Assembly (NCBI GenBank): GCA_021404685.1
Contig: QWHC01000015.1
Location: 41,231-105,230 of the forward strand
Direction: 5' to 3'
Origin: Chloroflexi bacterium CFX4
GTDB lineage: Bacteria > Chloroflexota > Anaerolineae > Aggregatilineales > UBA2796
DNA length: 64,000 nt
Below the pieces are notes generated by a model. It searched no databases. It was not told the DNA's origin and was given only the letters and a program-made list of their open reading frames with translations. How positions within the stretch are numbered: the first letter of the stretch is position 1; each line of letters opens with the position of its first letter. Position numbers and translations under genes: made by a program. This document shows positions 7,793-16,816 of this stretch, piece by piece.

Positions 7793-9940
7793 ATGCTTAC
7801 TCGCCTGCTGCGCCTGATTGATAAACTGCTAAATGCACTGCTGCGCGTCGTCATTTGGGCCTTTGAGCAGGCAGCACGCCAACTGTACCTGTGGCGCGTC
7901 TCGGTGGTAGGCGTGATCACGTTGCTGGCAGGCATCGCGCTGTACACCTTACAAGGTGGACGCGCTATTTATGCCACCACCGCCGAACGTAGCCGTGCGA
8001 TGATGGCGCGCCGCGCTGAGCAGATCGCGGCACAGGCAGAGCACGCACCTGATAAGCGCGTGCTGCGCGAAGACCCTCTCAAAACACAGAACCGCGCCCT
8101 CAGCTTGTTCACCGTAGTGTTGCTGGCTGCCCTGATCAGTTTGATTTTGTGGACAACTTCCGGCGGCACAGCGGCGCGCTCTGTGGCAGGCGGCTTTGGC
8201 GGCAGTTTACCCCTGCTGCCCACGCAACCAACGCCAACACCACTCACGCCGACGCCGACTCTGCCGCCCACTTTCACGCCCGTCCCTGATCCGCTGCGGA
8301 TCAGCGGCAGCTTGGTCTATTCGGCGCGTCTCAACGGGCGCGAGAATCTGTGGGCGCTTGGTATTGGGCAGAGCGAACCGATCCGCCTAACCAACACACC
8401 TACTGACGACCGCGATCCTGCCTGGAGTCCGGATGGGGCGCGAGTCGCTTTCACCAGTCGGCGCGGCGGCAGTTGGAATTTGTACATCCTAGAGATGGCA
8501 ACGGGTGCCATCACGCAGCTCACCTACTCACCCGCCTACGAAGCATCACCAACGTGGAGTCCGGATGGGCAGTTCATCGCCTACGAGGCATACGAAGGCG
8601 GCAACCTCGATATTTATGTGGTGCCAAGCGATGGCTCTGGTGCGCCCGCCCGCCTCACCTATCACCCTGCGCCCGATTTCTCGCCCGCGTGGAATCCAGG
8701 CGGGTCACCCGTTCCTGGACGCCAAATTGCCTACGTCAGCCTGCGCGATGGCAACCCTGAAATCTACGTGATTGATCTGGATCGTCCCATTGAGGAAGAA
8801 GCACTGCGCCTGACCAATACGCCGAACGTTGAAGAACAAAATCCTGCCTGGAGTCCGGATGGGACGCGCATCGCCTACAATGCGCGCATCAATGGCATTG
8901 ATCTGGTGCTGACGCGCAGCCTTGCCCAGCCGAATGCCGAGCCGCTGACCATTGGGCAAGGGCGTGCGCCAAGCTGGGCGCCCAGCGGTGCCAGTTTGCT
9001 GTTTGCCCTTGAGAGTGGCACGAACACAACGCTTGTTGGTGGGCTGGCAGTTGGCAGCGGCGCAGCAGCCACCGCGATCAGCGTGCGCGGGCAGGTTGAG
9101 CGCATCAGTTGGACGGCGAACAACCTCTCTGAGGCGCTGCTGCTGAGTGGTGGCGCGCCTGATGACGAACGTCCGCTTTACACCGAAAATGTGGAGGGTC
9201 GGCGCGATAGTCCGCCTTATTATCAGGTGCGTGCCTTGAACAGCGTCTCGGCGGCGGCGCTTGCCGCGCTCTCTGATCGGGTGGACGACTCGTTTGTGGC
9301 GCTGCGTGAGGCAGTCTTGCGGCAAAGCGGCATAGATTTTCTGGGCGCTTTGCAGGATGCCATTTGGACGCTGGATCGGCTGCCAGAGCCGGGACAGCCG
9401 CGCCAAAGCTGGCACTACGCCGGGCGCGCCTTTGCTTTTGACCGCAACCTCGTCTTTAATTTGCCGCTGCCGCCCATCGAAGTGGTGCGTGAAGAAGTTG
9501 GTGCGAATGTCGTTTGGCGCGTCTATCTGCGCGTGGCGGAAACAGCGCAAAGTGGGCAGCTTGGAGAGCCGCTGAAACGCCTACCGTGGGATTTTGCCAG
9601 CCGCAGCGCGGGCGATCCGCAAATTTTTGAGCAGGGTGGACGGCTGAAAGCCGCCGTGCCAATTGGCTACTACATTGATCTGACGCGCCTTGCTGAAGAT
9701 TACGGTTGGCAGCGCGTGCCAGCCGGACGCGATTGGCGCAGCAACTTCCCAAGCATCCTCTACTGGCAGTTTGAGCGCCGCGACGGGCTGACTTGGGATG
9801 AAGCAATGCTTGAACTCTATACGCAAGAGCAAATAGACGCCTTCCTATTTGGCGCACGCTTGCAGCCAACGGCAACCCCTGCGGATGCTGCGCCGCTGCG
9901 CCGTTCCCCCACACCAATACCGCCTGATGCAGGCAATTAG
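7793..9940 (+). CDS. Membrane-anchored TolB/PD40 beta-propeller protein
   Basis: The ~715-residue protein has two N-terminal membrane segments (about residues 37-57 and 99-120), a Thr-Pro-rich linker (PTPTPLTPTPTLPPTFTP), and four to five PD40 propeller blades with the repeating core AWSPDG-R-A (DPAWSPDGARVAFTS, PTWSPDGQFIAYEA, PAWNPG, NPAWSPDGTRIAYNA). A C-terminal ~250-residue region is unassigned and ends in another Thr-Pro tail. It is likely an extracytoplasmic scaffold. GAGG precedes the ATG by 4 nt; a TTG directly before it is an alternative start. It begins an envelope operon with an M23 peptidase 18 bp downstream, which suggests cell-wall related work. Confidence 0.85.
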   Translation: MLTRLLRLIDKLLNALLRVVIWAFEQAARQLYLWRVSVVGVITLLAGIALYTLQGGRAIYATTAERSRAMMARRAEQIAAQAEHAPDKRVLREDPLKTQNRALSLFTVVLLAALISLILWTTSGGTAARSVAGGFGGSLPLLPTQPTPTPLTPTPTLPPTFTPVPDPLRISGSLVYSARLNGRENLWALGIGQSEPIRLTNTPTDDRDPAWSPDGARVAFTSRRGGSWNLYILEMATGAITQLTYSPAYEASPTWSPDGQFIAYEAYEGGNLDIYVVPSDGSGAPARLTYHPAPDFSPAWNPGGSPVPGRQIAYVSLRDGNPEIYVIDLDRPIEEEALRLTNTPNVEEQNPAWSPDGTRIAYNARINGIDLVLTRSLAQPNAEPLTIGQGRAPSWAPSGASLLFALESGTNTTLVGGLAVGSGAAATAISVRGQVERISWTANNLSEALLLSGGAPDDERPLYTENVEGRRDSPPYYQVRALNSVSAAALAALSDRVDDSFVALREAVLRQSGIDFLGALQDAIWTLDRLPEPGQPRQSWHYAGRAFAFDRNLVFNLPLPPIEVVREEVGANVVWRVYLRVAETAQSGQLGEPLKRLPWDFASRSAGDPQIFEQGGRLKAAVPIGYYIDLTRLAEDYGWQRVPAGRDWRSNFPSILYWQFERRDGLTWDEAMLELYTQEQIDAFLFGARLQPTATPADAAPLRRSPTPIPPDAGN

Positions 9941-9958
9941 CACCCGTGAGGAATCGCT

Positions 9959-11215
9959 ATGCGTAAAGTAATTGGCGGCATCGCCGTGTTGATCTTGGCA
10001 AGTGCTGCTGTGTTGCTGCTGCTGTGGCTGCTCAACCGCCCCGCCAGCGCCGACGCTGAGCCAGCACCACCCACCAGCATCGCTGTGCTGCCTAGCCCAA
10101 CTGAAACGCCGCGCCGCCGTGACTGGGAAGCTGTAGTGCAGGGCGAACTCCTCGCCGCGCAGACCGCGCCACCACCCACCTTCACGCTTGCACCAACCCA
10201 CACACCCACGCCGCCGCTCAGCCTGCTTTGGCAGCACACACCGACACCCACACGCTTTCAGCCTGATCGAGCGACCGTTGCCGCGCCGATTGCGGCTGCC
10301 AGCCCGGAAGCACCTGCCATTGCCCGCAACAATGATCCGCGCCGCGGCGAGTTCTCACCACCGCCAGAGCAAGTGCCGCTCTCGCTTGACCCACGCGATC
10401 ATTTCTGGTTTCGGCGCCCGGTTGATTCTTCGGCAAACAGTGCCTCGATCTTCTGGTATGCCTACGGATCGGACGGACCGCGTAACGAGTGGCGCGTGCA
10501 TCACGGCGTAGATTTGCCCAACCCAATTGGCAAAGAAGTGCGCGCTTCTGCGGCTGGGCGCGTCATTTGGGCAGCCGATAACTACGTTTGGTACGAGAAT
10601 GGTCGCTATGTCGAGTCCGCCTACACCTACGGTAACGTGGTCATCATCGAGCATAACTTCGGTTTTCAGGGCAAGCGGCTCTACACGCTCTACGCACATC
10701 TGCAAGTGATCCTTGTTGAGGTAGGGCAAGACGTACAAACGGGCGAAATTATCGGCTTAAGCGGACGCAGCGGCGTGGTCAGCGGACCGCACGTCCATTT
10801 TGAGGTGCGCGTTGGGCGCAACAGCTACTATGAGACGCGTAACCCGATCTTGTGGATGGCACCTTACGAAAATCACGGCGTGATAGCAGGGCGTGTGTTG
10901 TTCTCGGATGGCACGCCGGTCCAAGATGTGACCGTCTCGCTGCTGCGAAACGGGCGCGTAGTGGATACGACCACCACCTATGTTAATCCGCGCCTGCCCA
11001 ACAAACGCACTTGGAATGTGAACAGCGATGAGGTGTGGCGCGAAAATTTCGTAATTGGTGATGTGACGGCTGGTGTGTATCAGCTTGCGGTTAACGTTGG
11101 TGGCAGACGCCTTGTGCGCGATGTGATTGTGCGCCCAGCGACTACATCTTTCGTGGATTTCAGCGAATCCGAGGCTGTGCCACTGCCAACACCTTCACCG
11201 ACGCCAGCCGGCTAG
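9959..11215 (+). CDS. M23 (LytM-type) peptidoglycan endopeptidase
   Basis: A 418-residue membrane-anchored metallopeptidase predicted to cut peptide cross-links of peptidoglycan. One N-terminal membrane helix (VIGGIAVLILASAAVLLLLWLL) is followed by a Pro/Thr-rich spacer. The M23 domain starts at RVHHGVDLPNPIGKEVRA, which gives the first His and the Asp ligand; YTLYAHL and GPHVHFEV give the catalytic and last zinc His. All ligands are present, so it should be active. A C-terminal carboxypeptidase-regulatory-like beta domain (VIAGRVLFSDGTPVQDVTVSLLRNGR) follows, ending in a Thr-Pro tail. The start has GAGGA 6 nt upstream. It is co-oriented with the propeller gene before it and the two small paralogues after it. 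Confidence 0.92.
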   Translation: MRKVIGGIAVLILASAAVLLLLWLLNRPASADAEPAPPTSIAVLPSPTETPRRRDWEAVVQGELLAAQTAPPPTFTLAPTHTPTPPLSLLWQHTPTPTRFQPDRATVAAPIAAASPEAPAIARNNDPRRGEFSPPPEQVPLSLDPRDHFWFRRPVDSSANSASIFWYAYGSDGPRNEWRVHHGVDLPNPIGKEVRASAAGRVIWAADNYVWYENGRYVESAYTYGNVVIIEHNFGFQGKRLYTLYAHLQVILVEVGQDVQTGEIIGLSGRSGVVSGPHVHFEVRVGRNSYYETRNPILWMAPYENHGVIAGRVLFSDGTPVQDVTVSLLRNGRVVDTTTTYVNPRLPNKRTWNVNSDEVWRENFVIGDVTAGVYQLAVNVGGRRLVRDVIVRPATTSFVDFSESEAVPLPTPSPTPAG

Positions 11216-11229
11216 GGCAGGATGAAACC

Positions 11230-11931
11230 ATGATACGCCTTACAGCATGGCTGGTTGCGATCAGCCTTGTGCTTAGCACACTTATTCACGGCGCTCGTAC
11301 GGTCGGCAATGAGCATTCGCTCACCTTTGACAGCCTGTTCACCAATGCGGATGGCACGCCTTGCGGCTTTCCGTGCATGTTGGGCGTGCAGCCAAGCGAA
11401 ACACTCTTTCTAGATGCCCTTCGCATTGTGCGCGAACATCCAGTGGTGCGTGGGCAACTGCTTACCGAGCGCGTGGACGGCAACCTTGTCGAATTGATCG
11501 GCGTAGATATTACAGTAGTGCTGCTGCGTGGCAGACGCGGCGAACTTGCCTTGATCAGCATTCACACCGAGCCGTTCAACACAGTCATTGTGCCAGCCGA
11601 GCGCTTCAGCCAGACCTATACACGCATCGAATCGTTAGGCAAGCTGGGCGATGTCTTGGCGCGCTTTGGCATTCCTGATCATGTGCTTGTGCCGCGCCGC
11701 AGCGCTAACATGGCACGCTTGTTTTATCCGCAGCATGGCATGGTCATCACAGGGCAAGTTGGTGGTAGAGATGGCGGCACGCATATGCAAGTTGCCGATG
11801 AAGTGCAGTATATCGGCATCAGCGCCGCCGATTGGTACCGCGACTCGTGGCAAGGGCTAACCTTTTCTGCCACCACATGGCATGGCTTCAGCCGCGCCAT
11901 GCGCTACTTGCAAACATCACGGTTGCCCTGA
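11230..11931 (+). CDS. Secreted protein of unknown family, ADGTPC-x2-PC motif (copy 1)
   Basis: I do not recognise this family. The 233-residue product begins with a signal-like hydrophobic stretch (LTAWLVAISLVLSTLI). After it comes a cysteine motif, FTNADGTPCGFPCMLGVQP, two Cys four residues apart that could form a disulfide or bind metal, followed by mixed alpha/beta sequence. The next gene encodes a clear paralogue with the same motif. AGGA lies 7 nt before the ATG. It is separated by 14 bp from the M23 peptidase gene and by 2 bp from the paralogue, so all are probably co-transcribed and act outside the membrane. Confidence 0.75.
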   Translation: MIRLTAWLVAISLVLSTLIHGARTVGNEHSLTFDSLFTNADGTPCGFPCMLGVQPSETLFLDALRIVREHPVVRGQLLTERVDGNLVELIGVDITVVLLRGRRGELALISIHTEPFNTVIVPAERFSQTYTRIESLGKLGDVLARFGIPDHVLVPRRSANMARLFYPQHGMVITGQVGGRDGGTHMQVADEVQYIGISAADWYRDSWQGLTFSATTWHGFSRAMRYLQTSRLP

Positions 11932-11933
11932 CC

Positions 11934-12506
11934 ATGCTGCGCCTGATCACGTTTTGCGCGCTCTGCCTAGCGCTTTTGATCAGCGCGGTACGCGGGCTTG
12001 GTCAGCATCTCCCAACTGCCTACGCAGCCTATTTCAGCACGGCTGATGGCACACCTTGCGCCACGCCTTGTGTGTTCGGCGTGCAGCCTGCCTATTTCGC
12101 CCTCGCGCCGATCATCAAGCGCTTACAGGCGCATCCCTTGATCGCCGCCAGTGATCAAGGGCTGTTCAACGATGATCTGGCAGTCTTTGCCACGGACGAT
12201 TTTTCTGTGGTGGTCAGTCAGGCGAGCGATCCTGTCATGTTTGTGACCCTGCTAGAGCCGCTGCCGCTCGGTGACGTATTGGCGGCATTAGGCACGCCCA
12301 GTCACACCTACTTTGAGCGCACACGGCGCGGGCTTAACCAAATCATGCTTTTCGAGGGCGGGCGGCTCTCGGTGGAGGTCTGGCATACGGCGCGTGCTAC
12401 GCACAACACACCGCAAGCGCAGGTGATGCGCTTGGGTGTGGCAGCTCGCGGCTTCAACATGCAAAACGCAGCGACTTGGCGCGGTTTAGGTGTGCTTTGG
12501 CGTTAG
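11934..12506 (+). CDS. Secreted protein of unknown family, ADGTPC-x2-PC motif (copy 2)
   Basis: This 190-residue paralogue of the preceding gene starts 2 bp after its stop (TGA-CC-ATG), which suggests translational coupling. The frame is open further upstream, but the methionine used here opens a proper signal sequence (MLRLITFCALCLALLISAVRG). The shared motif is STADGTPCATPCVFGVQP; later LPLGDVLAALGTP aligns with LGKLGDVLARFGIP of copy 1. It is about 40 residues shorter, mainly in loops and the C-terminal tail. The 3' end overlaps the converging plsX gene by 21 bp. The function is unknown. Confidence 0.75.
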   Translation: MLRLITFCALCLALLISAVRGLGQHLPTAYAAYFSTADGTPCATPCVFGVQPAYFALAPIIKRLQAHPLIAASDQGLFNDDLAVFATDDFSVVVSQASDPVMFVTLLEPLPLGDVLAALGTPSHTYFERTRRGLNQIMLFEGGRLSVEVWHTARATHNTPQAQVMRLGVAARGFNMQNAATWRGLGVLWR

Positions 12507-13580
12507 GTGCTTGCGGCGGCGCAAAAAGTGACGGCGGCGGCGCGGCGGCGCGGCGTGCGCGGCTGTGCCATGCTTGCCAACGTAGCGCGCCATGCCGTCC
12601 CGAATGGCGCTGATCAAGTTGCCTTCGACAGCGCGGCGCGCTTGCCCAACCGCATTCTTAATGCCTTTGGCGTTGGTGCGTCCGTGGCTGACGATCACGA
12701 CGCCGTTCACACCGAGCAGCGGCGCACCACCGATCTCGAAGGGATCAACCTGCTTGTAAATCTTCCGTAGCACCGGGCTGATCAGGAAACCACCAAGGAC
12801 TCGCAGCGGATTGCGGAGCAGTTCACGGCGCATCACGCGGAAGAAGGCATCGCCAACGGCTTCCATCGTCTTGAGCATGATGTTGCCAACGAAACCATCG
12901 GTCACTACCACGTCCGCAGCACCTTGCAGCACTTCTTTCGGCTCAACGTTGCCGATGAAGTTCAGCCCTGAGTCTGTGAACAGCGCAGCGCTTTCGCGCA
13001 CCAACTGATTGCCTTTGCCCTCCTCCTCACCGTTGGAGAGCAGCGCCACACGCGGGCGCGTTTGCCCTAGCACATGCTGCGCGTAAAGGCTGCCCATCAC
13101 GCCAAACTGGAGCATCCATTCCGCTTGTGCGTCTGGGTTTGCCCCTAAATCTGCCATCACCACAAGCTGGTTGTTCTCCACGCGCATTAATGAAGTGAGC
13201 GCAGGACGGCGCACGCCTGAGACGCGCTGTAAGGTGTGCAGCGTTGCCAGGGTGAGCGCTGCGCCGGTGTTGCCAGCGGTCACAATGGCATCCGCCTGAC
13301 CGTCGCGCACCAGCTTCATGCCAACCATCATAGACGAGTCGGGCTTTTGGCGGGCGATCTTCGCAGGGCTATCATGCATTTCAATGTGCTGGCTGGCATG
13401 GACGATCTCAATCGGCAATGTGCTTGCATCGTGCTTCGCCAGTTCGCTCATCAGCCGCGCTTTATCGCCAACAAGGATGAGGCTATCTTGTGCGCCGAGT
13501 TCGCGGGCTGCCAGCACCGCGCCTTCAACATCAGGCGCTGGGTGGTGATCGCTACCCATCGCGTCTACTACGATTCGCAT
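12486..13580 (-). CDS. plsX: Phosphate acyltransferase PlsX
   Basis: PlsX converts acyl-ACP to acyl-phosphate, the donor for glycerol-3-phosphate acylation at the start of phospholipid synthesis. The start MRIVVDAMGSDHHP and signatures TAGNTGAALTLATLHTL, VALLSNGEEEGKGNQLV and GGAPLLGVNGVVIVSHGRTNAKGIKNAV are diagnostic. At 364 residues it is slightly longer than usual because of a basic C-terminal tail (PPRRRRHFLRRRK). A distant GGAG lies 11 nt upstream. The plsC-type gene at 16067 belongs to the same pathway but is separated by two other genes. Confidence 0.97.
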   Translation of the reverse strand: MRIVVDAMGSDHHPAPDVEGAVLAARELGAQDSLILVGDKARLMSELAKHDASTLPIEIVHASQHIEMHDSPAKIARQKPDSSMMVGMKLVRDGQADAIVTAGNTGAALTLATLHTLQRVSGVRRPALTSLMRVENNQLVVMADLGANPDAQAEWMLQFGVMGSLYAQHVLGQTRPRVALLSNGEEEGKGNQLVRESAALFTDSGLNFIGNVEPKEVLQGAADVVVTDGFVGNIMLKTMEAVGDAFFRVMRRELLRNPLRVLGGFLISPVLRKIYKQVDPFEIGGAPLLGVNGVVIVSHGRTNAKGIKNAVGQARRAVEGNLISAIRDGMARYVGKHGTAAHAAPPRRRRHFLRRRKHLTPKHT

Positions 13581-13811
13581 AGTTATTGCAGCTCCAGCTT
13601 ATGGATTTCCCGTGTGAGGGTAACAGCCCTATTTTAGCACACTCTGGCACAAGTGCATGTAACAGGCTGTTTTCAAAATTTCAGCGTGTGGTGCGGCGAA
13701 CCACGAACACCTGCCACAGGCTAGGTGATACCGCGAAATTCAGCACGCCCAACGCGGCGCCGCATGGTATGATTAGCGCGTCTGAATCGCTGTGTGTTGC
13801 GAGGAGAGTTT

Positions 13812-14957
13812 ATGACCGTCAGCCGCCCGTCAATGGCAGATTGGCAGCAGCGCCGCCTGAAATTAGCAGTGCGGTGTGCGATTGCCGCTGGCGTGGGCAG
13901 TTTAGGGTTCAGTCTGCTGAACACCAACCGCCTTGAGCTTATCCCGATTGCAGATACGCTTGCGCTGCCCTTCACCAACCTTACCCTTCATTCGCAGAGC
14001 ATTAGCAGCACATTTATCTTCCTCACCTTGAGCATCAGCCTTGTGGTGGTGGCGATCAGCTTTCGGCGCTTGGCGCGCTACGATCCGACTGCCAGTGAGT
14101 TAGAACGGCGGGCGGCTGCCTTTGGCAGCGAATGGATTGGGCGCTTGGCGGTCTCGTTGATTGTCGGCTTGCTGCTCTTTGGCGCCGCGCTAGGTGTTAT
14201 GCTGGTCTTGGCGCGCCTGTTTGAGGGCGCCGCGCTCACACGGCTTGGCGTGGTCATCTTAGCGACAGCCTATGGCGCTGGACTGGGCTTTGCGCTTGCC
14301 TTCTGGGCAGTCACGCTTAAAACGCGGCAAATTCTGACCCTCGCAGGCGTCTTTCTGATCGGCGGCTTGATCTTCGCCATGTGGGTGAGCAGTGATCGGC
14401 TGTGGTGGCAGCGCTCACTCAGCGCACTCGGTCATGATAGCATCGCCGGCTTGATCTTCAACCTGAGCCTGATCTTCGCCGGCTTAGCAGCGCTTGCCGT
14501 TGCCATTGAAGAAATTGACATGCTGCGTCTGCTGCGCGATGCTGGCATACTCACTTGGCAGGGCTACCGTGTGCTGCAAGTGAGCCTCGTCGGAATTTGC
14601 GTCCTGATGATCGGCATTGGGCTGTTCCCAACCACGATCAGCCCACTGAGCGACTTTCTGCACAACGTCGCCTCTCACGGCATGATTGTGCTAATTGTGC
14701 TGCTGATGTTCACGGTGACGATCTTTGCGCCGATCTTTCCGCAGCATTTCAAGGCGATTTCGGCGGGCTTTGGCGTGGTATGTGGTCTGCTGCTGGTGCT
14801 ATATGTGCTGCGTGTGCTGGGTTTTGTGGTGATGGAAATTTTGTTGATCGGCACCTGCGGTGTGTGGATGTTCTACTTCAAGGCGCAGACGGAAGCCTAC
14901 GCACGGCGCTTAGAACTGAGCGGGGCAGCCCAAGAGCCGCCCACACTCACGCCCTGA
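13812..14957 (+). CDS. Polytopic membrane protein of unknown function
   Basis: I do not recognise this protein. It is about 381 residues with roughly ten hydrophobic helices, a short basic cytoplasmic N-terminus (MTVSRPSMADWQQRRLKLAVR) and a short hydrophilic tail. A loop SFRRLARYDPTASELERRAAAFGSEW separates the second and third helices. No transporter or enzyme motif stands out. An upstream GTG would add six residues, but GAGGAGA sits just before this ATG. It is apparently monocistronic, divergent from plsX, and ends 2 bp from the converging aldo/keto reductase stop. Confidence 0.75.
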   Translation: MTVSRPSMADWQQRRLKLAVRCAIAAGVGSLGFSLLNTNRLELIPIADTLALPFTNLTLHSQSISSTFIFLTLSISLVVVAISFRRLARYDPTASELERRAAAFGSEWIGRLAVSLIVGLLLFGAALGVMLVLARLFEGAALTRLGVVILATAYGAGLGFALAFWAVTLKTRQILTLAGVFLIGGLIFAMWVSSDRLWWQRSLSALGHDSIAGLIFNLSLIFAGLAALAVAIEEIDMLRLLRDAGILTWQGYRVLQVSLVGICVLMIGIGLFPTTISPLSDFLHNVASHGMIVLIVLLMFTVTIFAPIFPQHFKAISAGFGVVCGLLLVLYVLRVLGFVVMEILLIGTCGVWMFYFKAQTEAYARRLELSGAAQEPPTLTP

Positions 14958-14959
14958 AC

Positions 14960-15985
14960 CTAGGGACGGTGGGCGCCTATCTGATTGTAGGTGCCACCAT
15001 AGACCAGCCCGCGCACTTCGTTGCTTGCCAAAAAGTCGTGCGGGAAGCCTAGCTCAATATGGCTGACTGCCTCAAGGCGCTCCATGTGTGCCGCGCTAAG
15101 CGTGACCGAGAGCGCGCCGAGATTATCCGTTAGCTGGGCAACATTGCGTGCGCCGATCAGCGGTATGATCACGCCGCGCTGCTGGCGCAGCCATGCAATT
15201 GCCACTTGGGAAGAAGTCGCGCCGATCTCTTCGGCAATCGCACCGACCTCGCGGGCAATGCTCAACGAACGCTCCGAGATGTTCCAGTTGGCGGCGCGCC
15301 CTTCCACACCTTCACGCCCCGCGTTGTACTTGCCCGTCAGCACGCCAGCGCCGAGGATGCTCCACGGCGTGACGGCAATATCCAGCGCACGTGCCATCGG
15401 CAGCAGGTCGCGCTCGGCGGCGCGGTCAGTCAGGTTGTAGCGAATTTGCAAACCTGTGAAGCGCGTCCAGCCGCGCAGATCAGCGAGTGTGTTCGCCATG
15501 GAGACGACCCACGCCGGCGTATCCGAAATGCCGATGTACAGCACCTTACCCTGCCGCACCATATCATCAAAGGCGCGCATCACTTCCTCAACAGGCGTCA
15601 GAAAGTCCCATGCGTGCAGCCAGTAGAGATCAATGTAATCAGTGTTCAGGCGGCGCAGGCTCGCCTCCAGCGCTTGCACCATGTTTTTGCGATGATTGCC
15701 GCTGAAGTTCGGATCGCCATTCCGCATATTGAGCGTGTATTTGGTTGCCAGCACGAAATGCTTGCGCTCAGCGGCGATGAACTCGCCCACGAAGCGTTCG
15801 CTGGTGCCACCGGTGTAGTTGTTGGCAGTATCAATGAAGTTGCCACCCGCCTCAGCGTAGGCATCAAAGACCTTGCGCGACTCTTCTTTAGAGGCGCCCC
15901 AGCCCCATTCTTCACCGAAGGTCATCGTCCCAAGCGCCATCTCGGAGACGCGCAGCCCGCTTCTCCCCAAAAGTTTGTACTGCAT
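14960..15985 (-). CDS. Aldo/keto reductase (NADPH-dependent, AKR fold)
   Basis: A cytoplasmic TIM-barrel oxidoreductase for aldehydes or ketones. The 341-residue protein begins MQYKLLGRSGLRVSEMALGTMTFG, typical of AKRs of the voltage-channel-beta/YajO type. The catalytic tetrad is visible as Asp and Tyr in FIDTANNYTGG, Lys in FVLATKYTL and His in DLYWLHAWD. The cofactor block VAIAWLRQQRGVIIPLIGARN is near the C-terminus. AAAGG precedes the start by 9 nt. The substrate cannot be inferred. It lies 81 bp upstream of the plsC-type gene on the same strand. Confidence 0.94.
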   Translation of the reverse strand: MQYKLLGRSGLRVSEMALGTMTFGEEWGWGASKEESRKVFDAYAEAGGNFIDTANNYTGGTSERFVGEFIAAERKHFVLATKYTLNMRNGDPNFSGNHRKNMVQALEASLRRLNTDYIDLYWLHAWDFLTPVEEVMRAFDDMVRQGKVLYIGISDTPAWVVSMANTLADLRGWTRFTGLQIRYNLTDRAAERDLLPMARALDIAVTPWSILGAGVLTGKYNAGREGVEGRAANWNISERSLSIAREVGAIAEEIGATSSQVAIAWLRQQRGVIIPLIGARNVAQLTDNLGALSVTLSAAHMERLEAVSHIELGFPHDFLASNEVRGLVYGGTYNQIGAHRP

Positions 15986-16066
15986 CCTGAAAAGCCTTTC
16001 TCAAGGTTGCCAGACGATCCATAGAGCGCGGGTGAGGGCTGTCTCTTACCTATGGATGCCGTGTAG

Positions 16067-16804
16067 CTATTCGACCACCTCGATGTATTCCATCGTTGCC
16101 TTGCTCAAGTCGCTATACATACCGCGCAGGGCAGGATCAGCGATGTGCGCGGCAAGGTAGTACATCACCTCATCGGCGGCGGCACGGTATTCCTGCCGCG
16201 AGACCTTGCGTTTAAGGCGGATTGGCTTACTGTAGTTCAGCGTGACAGGCGTGCGGCGCAGACGCTTCAGATTGCTCTTAAAGTGCTGCGTGCCGCTGAC
16301 GCCAACTGTCACTATCATGGCGTTGGTTTTGGCTGCCAGCAGCACAAAGCCTTCTTTGGGTTCATTTAGCGCCTTATAGCGATGCCCTTCGGGTGCCACC
16401 AAGAGCATATCGTTGGTATGTTCCAGCACATAAAGCGCACGGCGCAGCGCGTGCATGTCCATCTCGCCGCGCTTCACAGGAATGGCTTGCCAAAAATGCA
16501 CCATCCACGCCGTAAGCGGACTGTGCAGCAGTTCCTCTTTGCCGATAGGCGTTAGATCGCGGAAGGTGATCATGCCGCCCACTAAAGGCGGATCAACTTG
16601 CGAAAGGTGGTTAAAGAGCAAGATGGTAGCGCCCTGACGCGGCACATTCTGCACGCCGTGATGCGTCACTTTAACAGTAGTGCGCCAGATCAGCAGCGCG
16701 CCAAGCAGCCGCATAAAGCGGCGCGCTAAGCGTGTGCGCGGCGAGTTTTCGCCCGTCAGTTGGATCGGCGCTGTCTTTTTCGGCGCTGTCGTCTGTTCGC
16801 TCAT
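16067..16804 (-). CDS. 1-acylglycerol-3-phosphate O-acyltransferase (PlsC family)
   Basis: PlsC-type enzymes acylate lysophosphatidic acid at the membrane surface. In this 245-residue protein the catalytic NHxxxxD motif is FNHLSQVDPP, and the glycerophosphate-binding block is VAPEGHRYKALNEPKEGFVLLA, where EG replaces the more common FPEGTRS; this variation occurs in Chloroflexota relatives. A hydrophobic N-terminal stretch (FMRLLGALLIWRTTVKV) likely attaches it to the membrane. It follows lysS on the same strand by 12 bp, so the two may share a transcript. Its pathway partner plsX is nearby. Confidence 0.87.
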   Translation of the reverse strand: MSEQTTAPKKTAPIQLTGENSPRTRLARRFMRLLGALLIWRTTVKVTHHGVQNVPRQGATILLFNHLSQVDPPLVGGMITFRDLTPIGKEELLHSPLTAWMVHFWQAIPVKRGEMDMHALRRALYVLEHTNDMLLVAPEGHRYKALNEPKEGFVLLAAKTNAMIVTVGVSGTQHFKSNLKRLRRTPVTLNYSKPIRLKRKVSRQEYRAAADEVMYYLAAHIADPALRGMYSDLSKATMEYIEVVE

Positions 16805-16816
16805 AGCGCAGCGTGC

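Noticed and set aside
8705..9550. 281-codon minus-strand open frame inside the PD40 propeller gene
   Set aside because: It is the antisense of a well-supported coding region, with Arg/Ala-rich composition typical of antisense frames in GC-rich DNA.
15206..16024. 272-codon plus-strand open frame across the aldo/keto reductase gene
   Set aside because: Antisense to a conserved enzyme with its catalytic residues intact; the product has no domain-like pattern.
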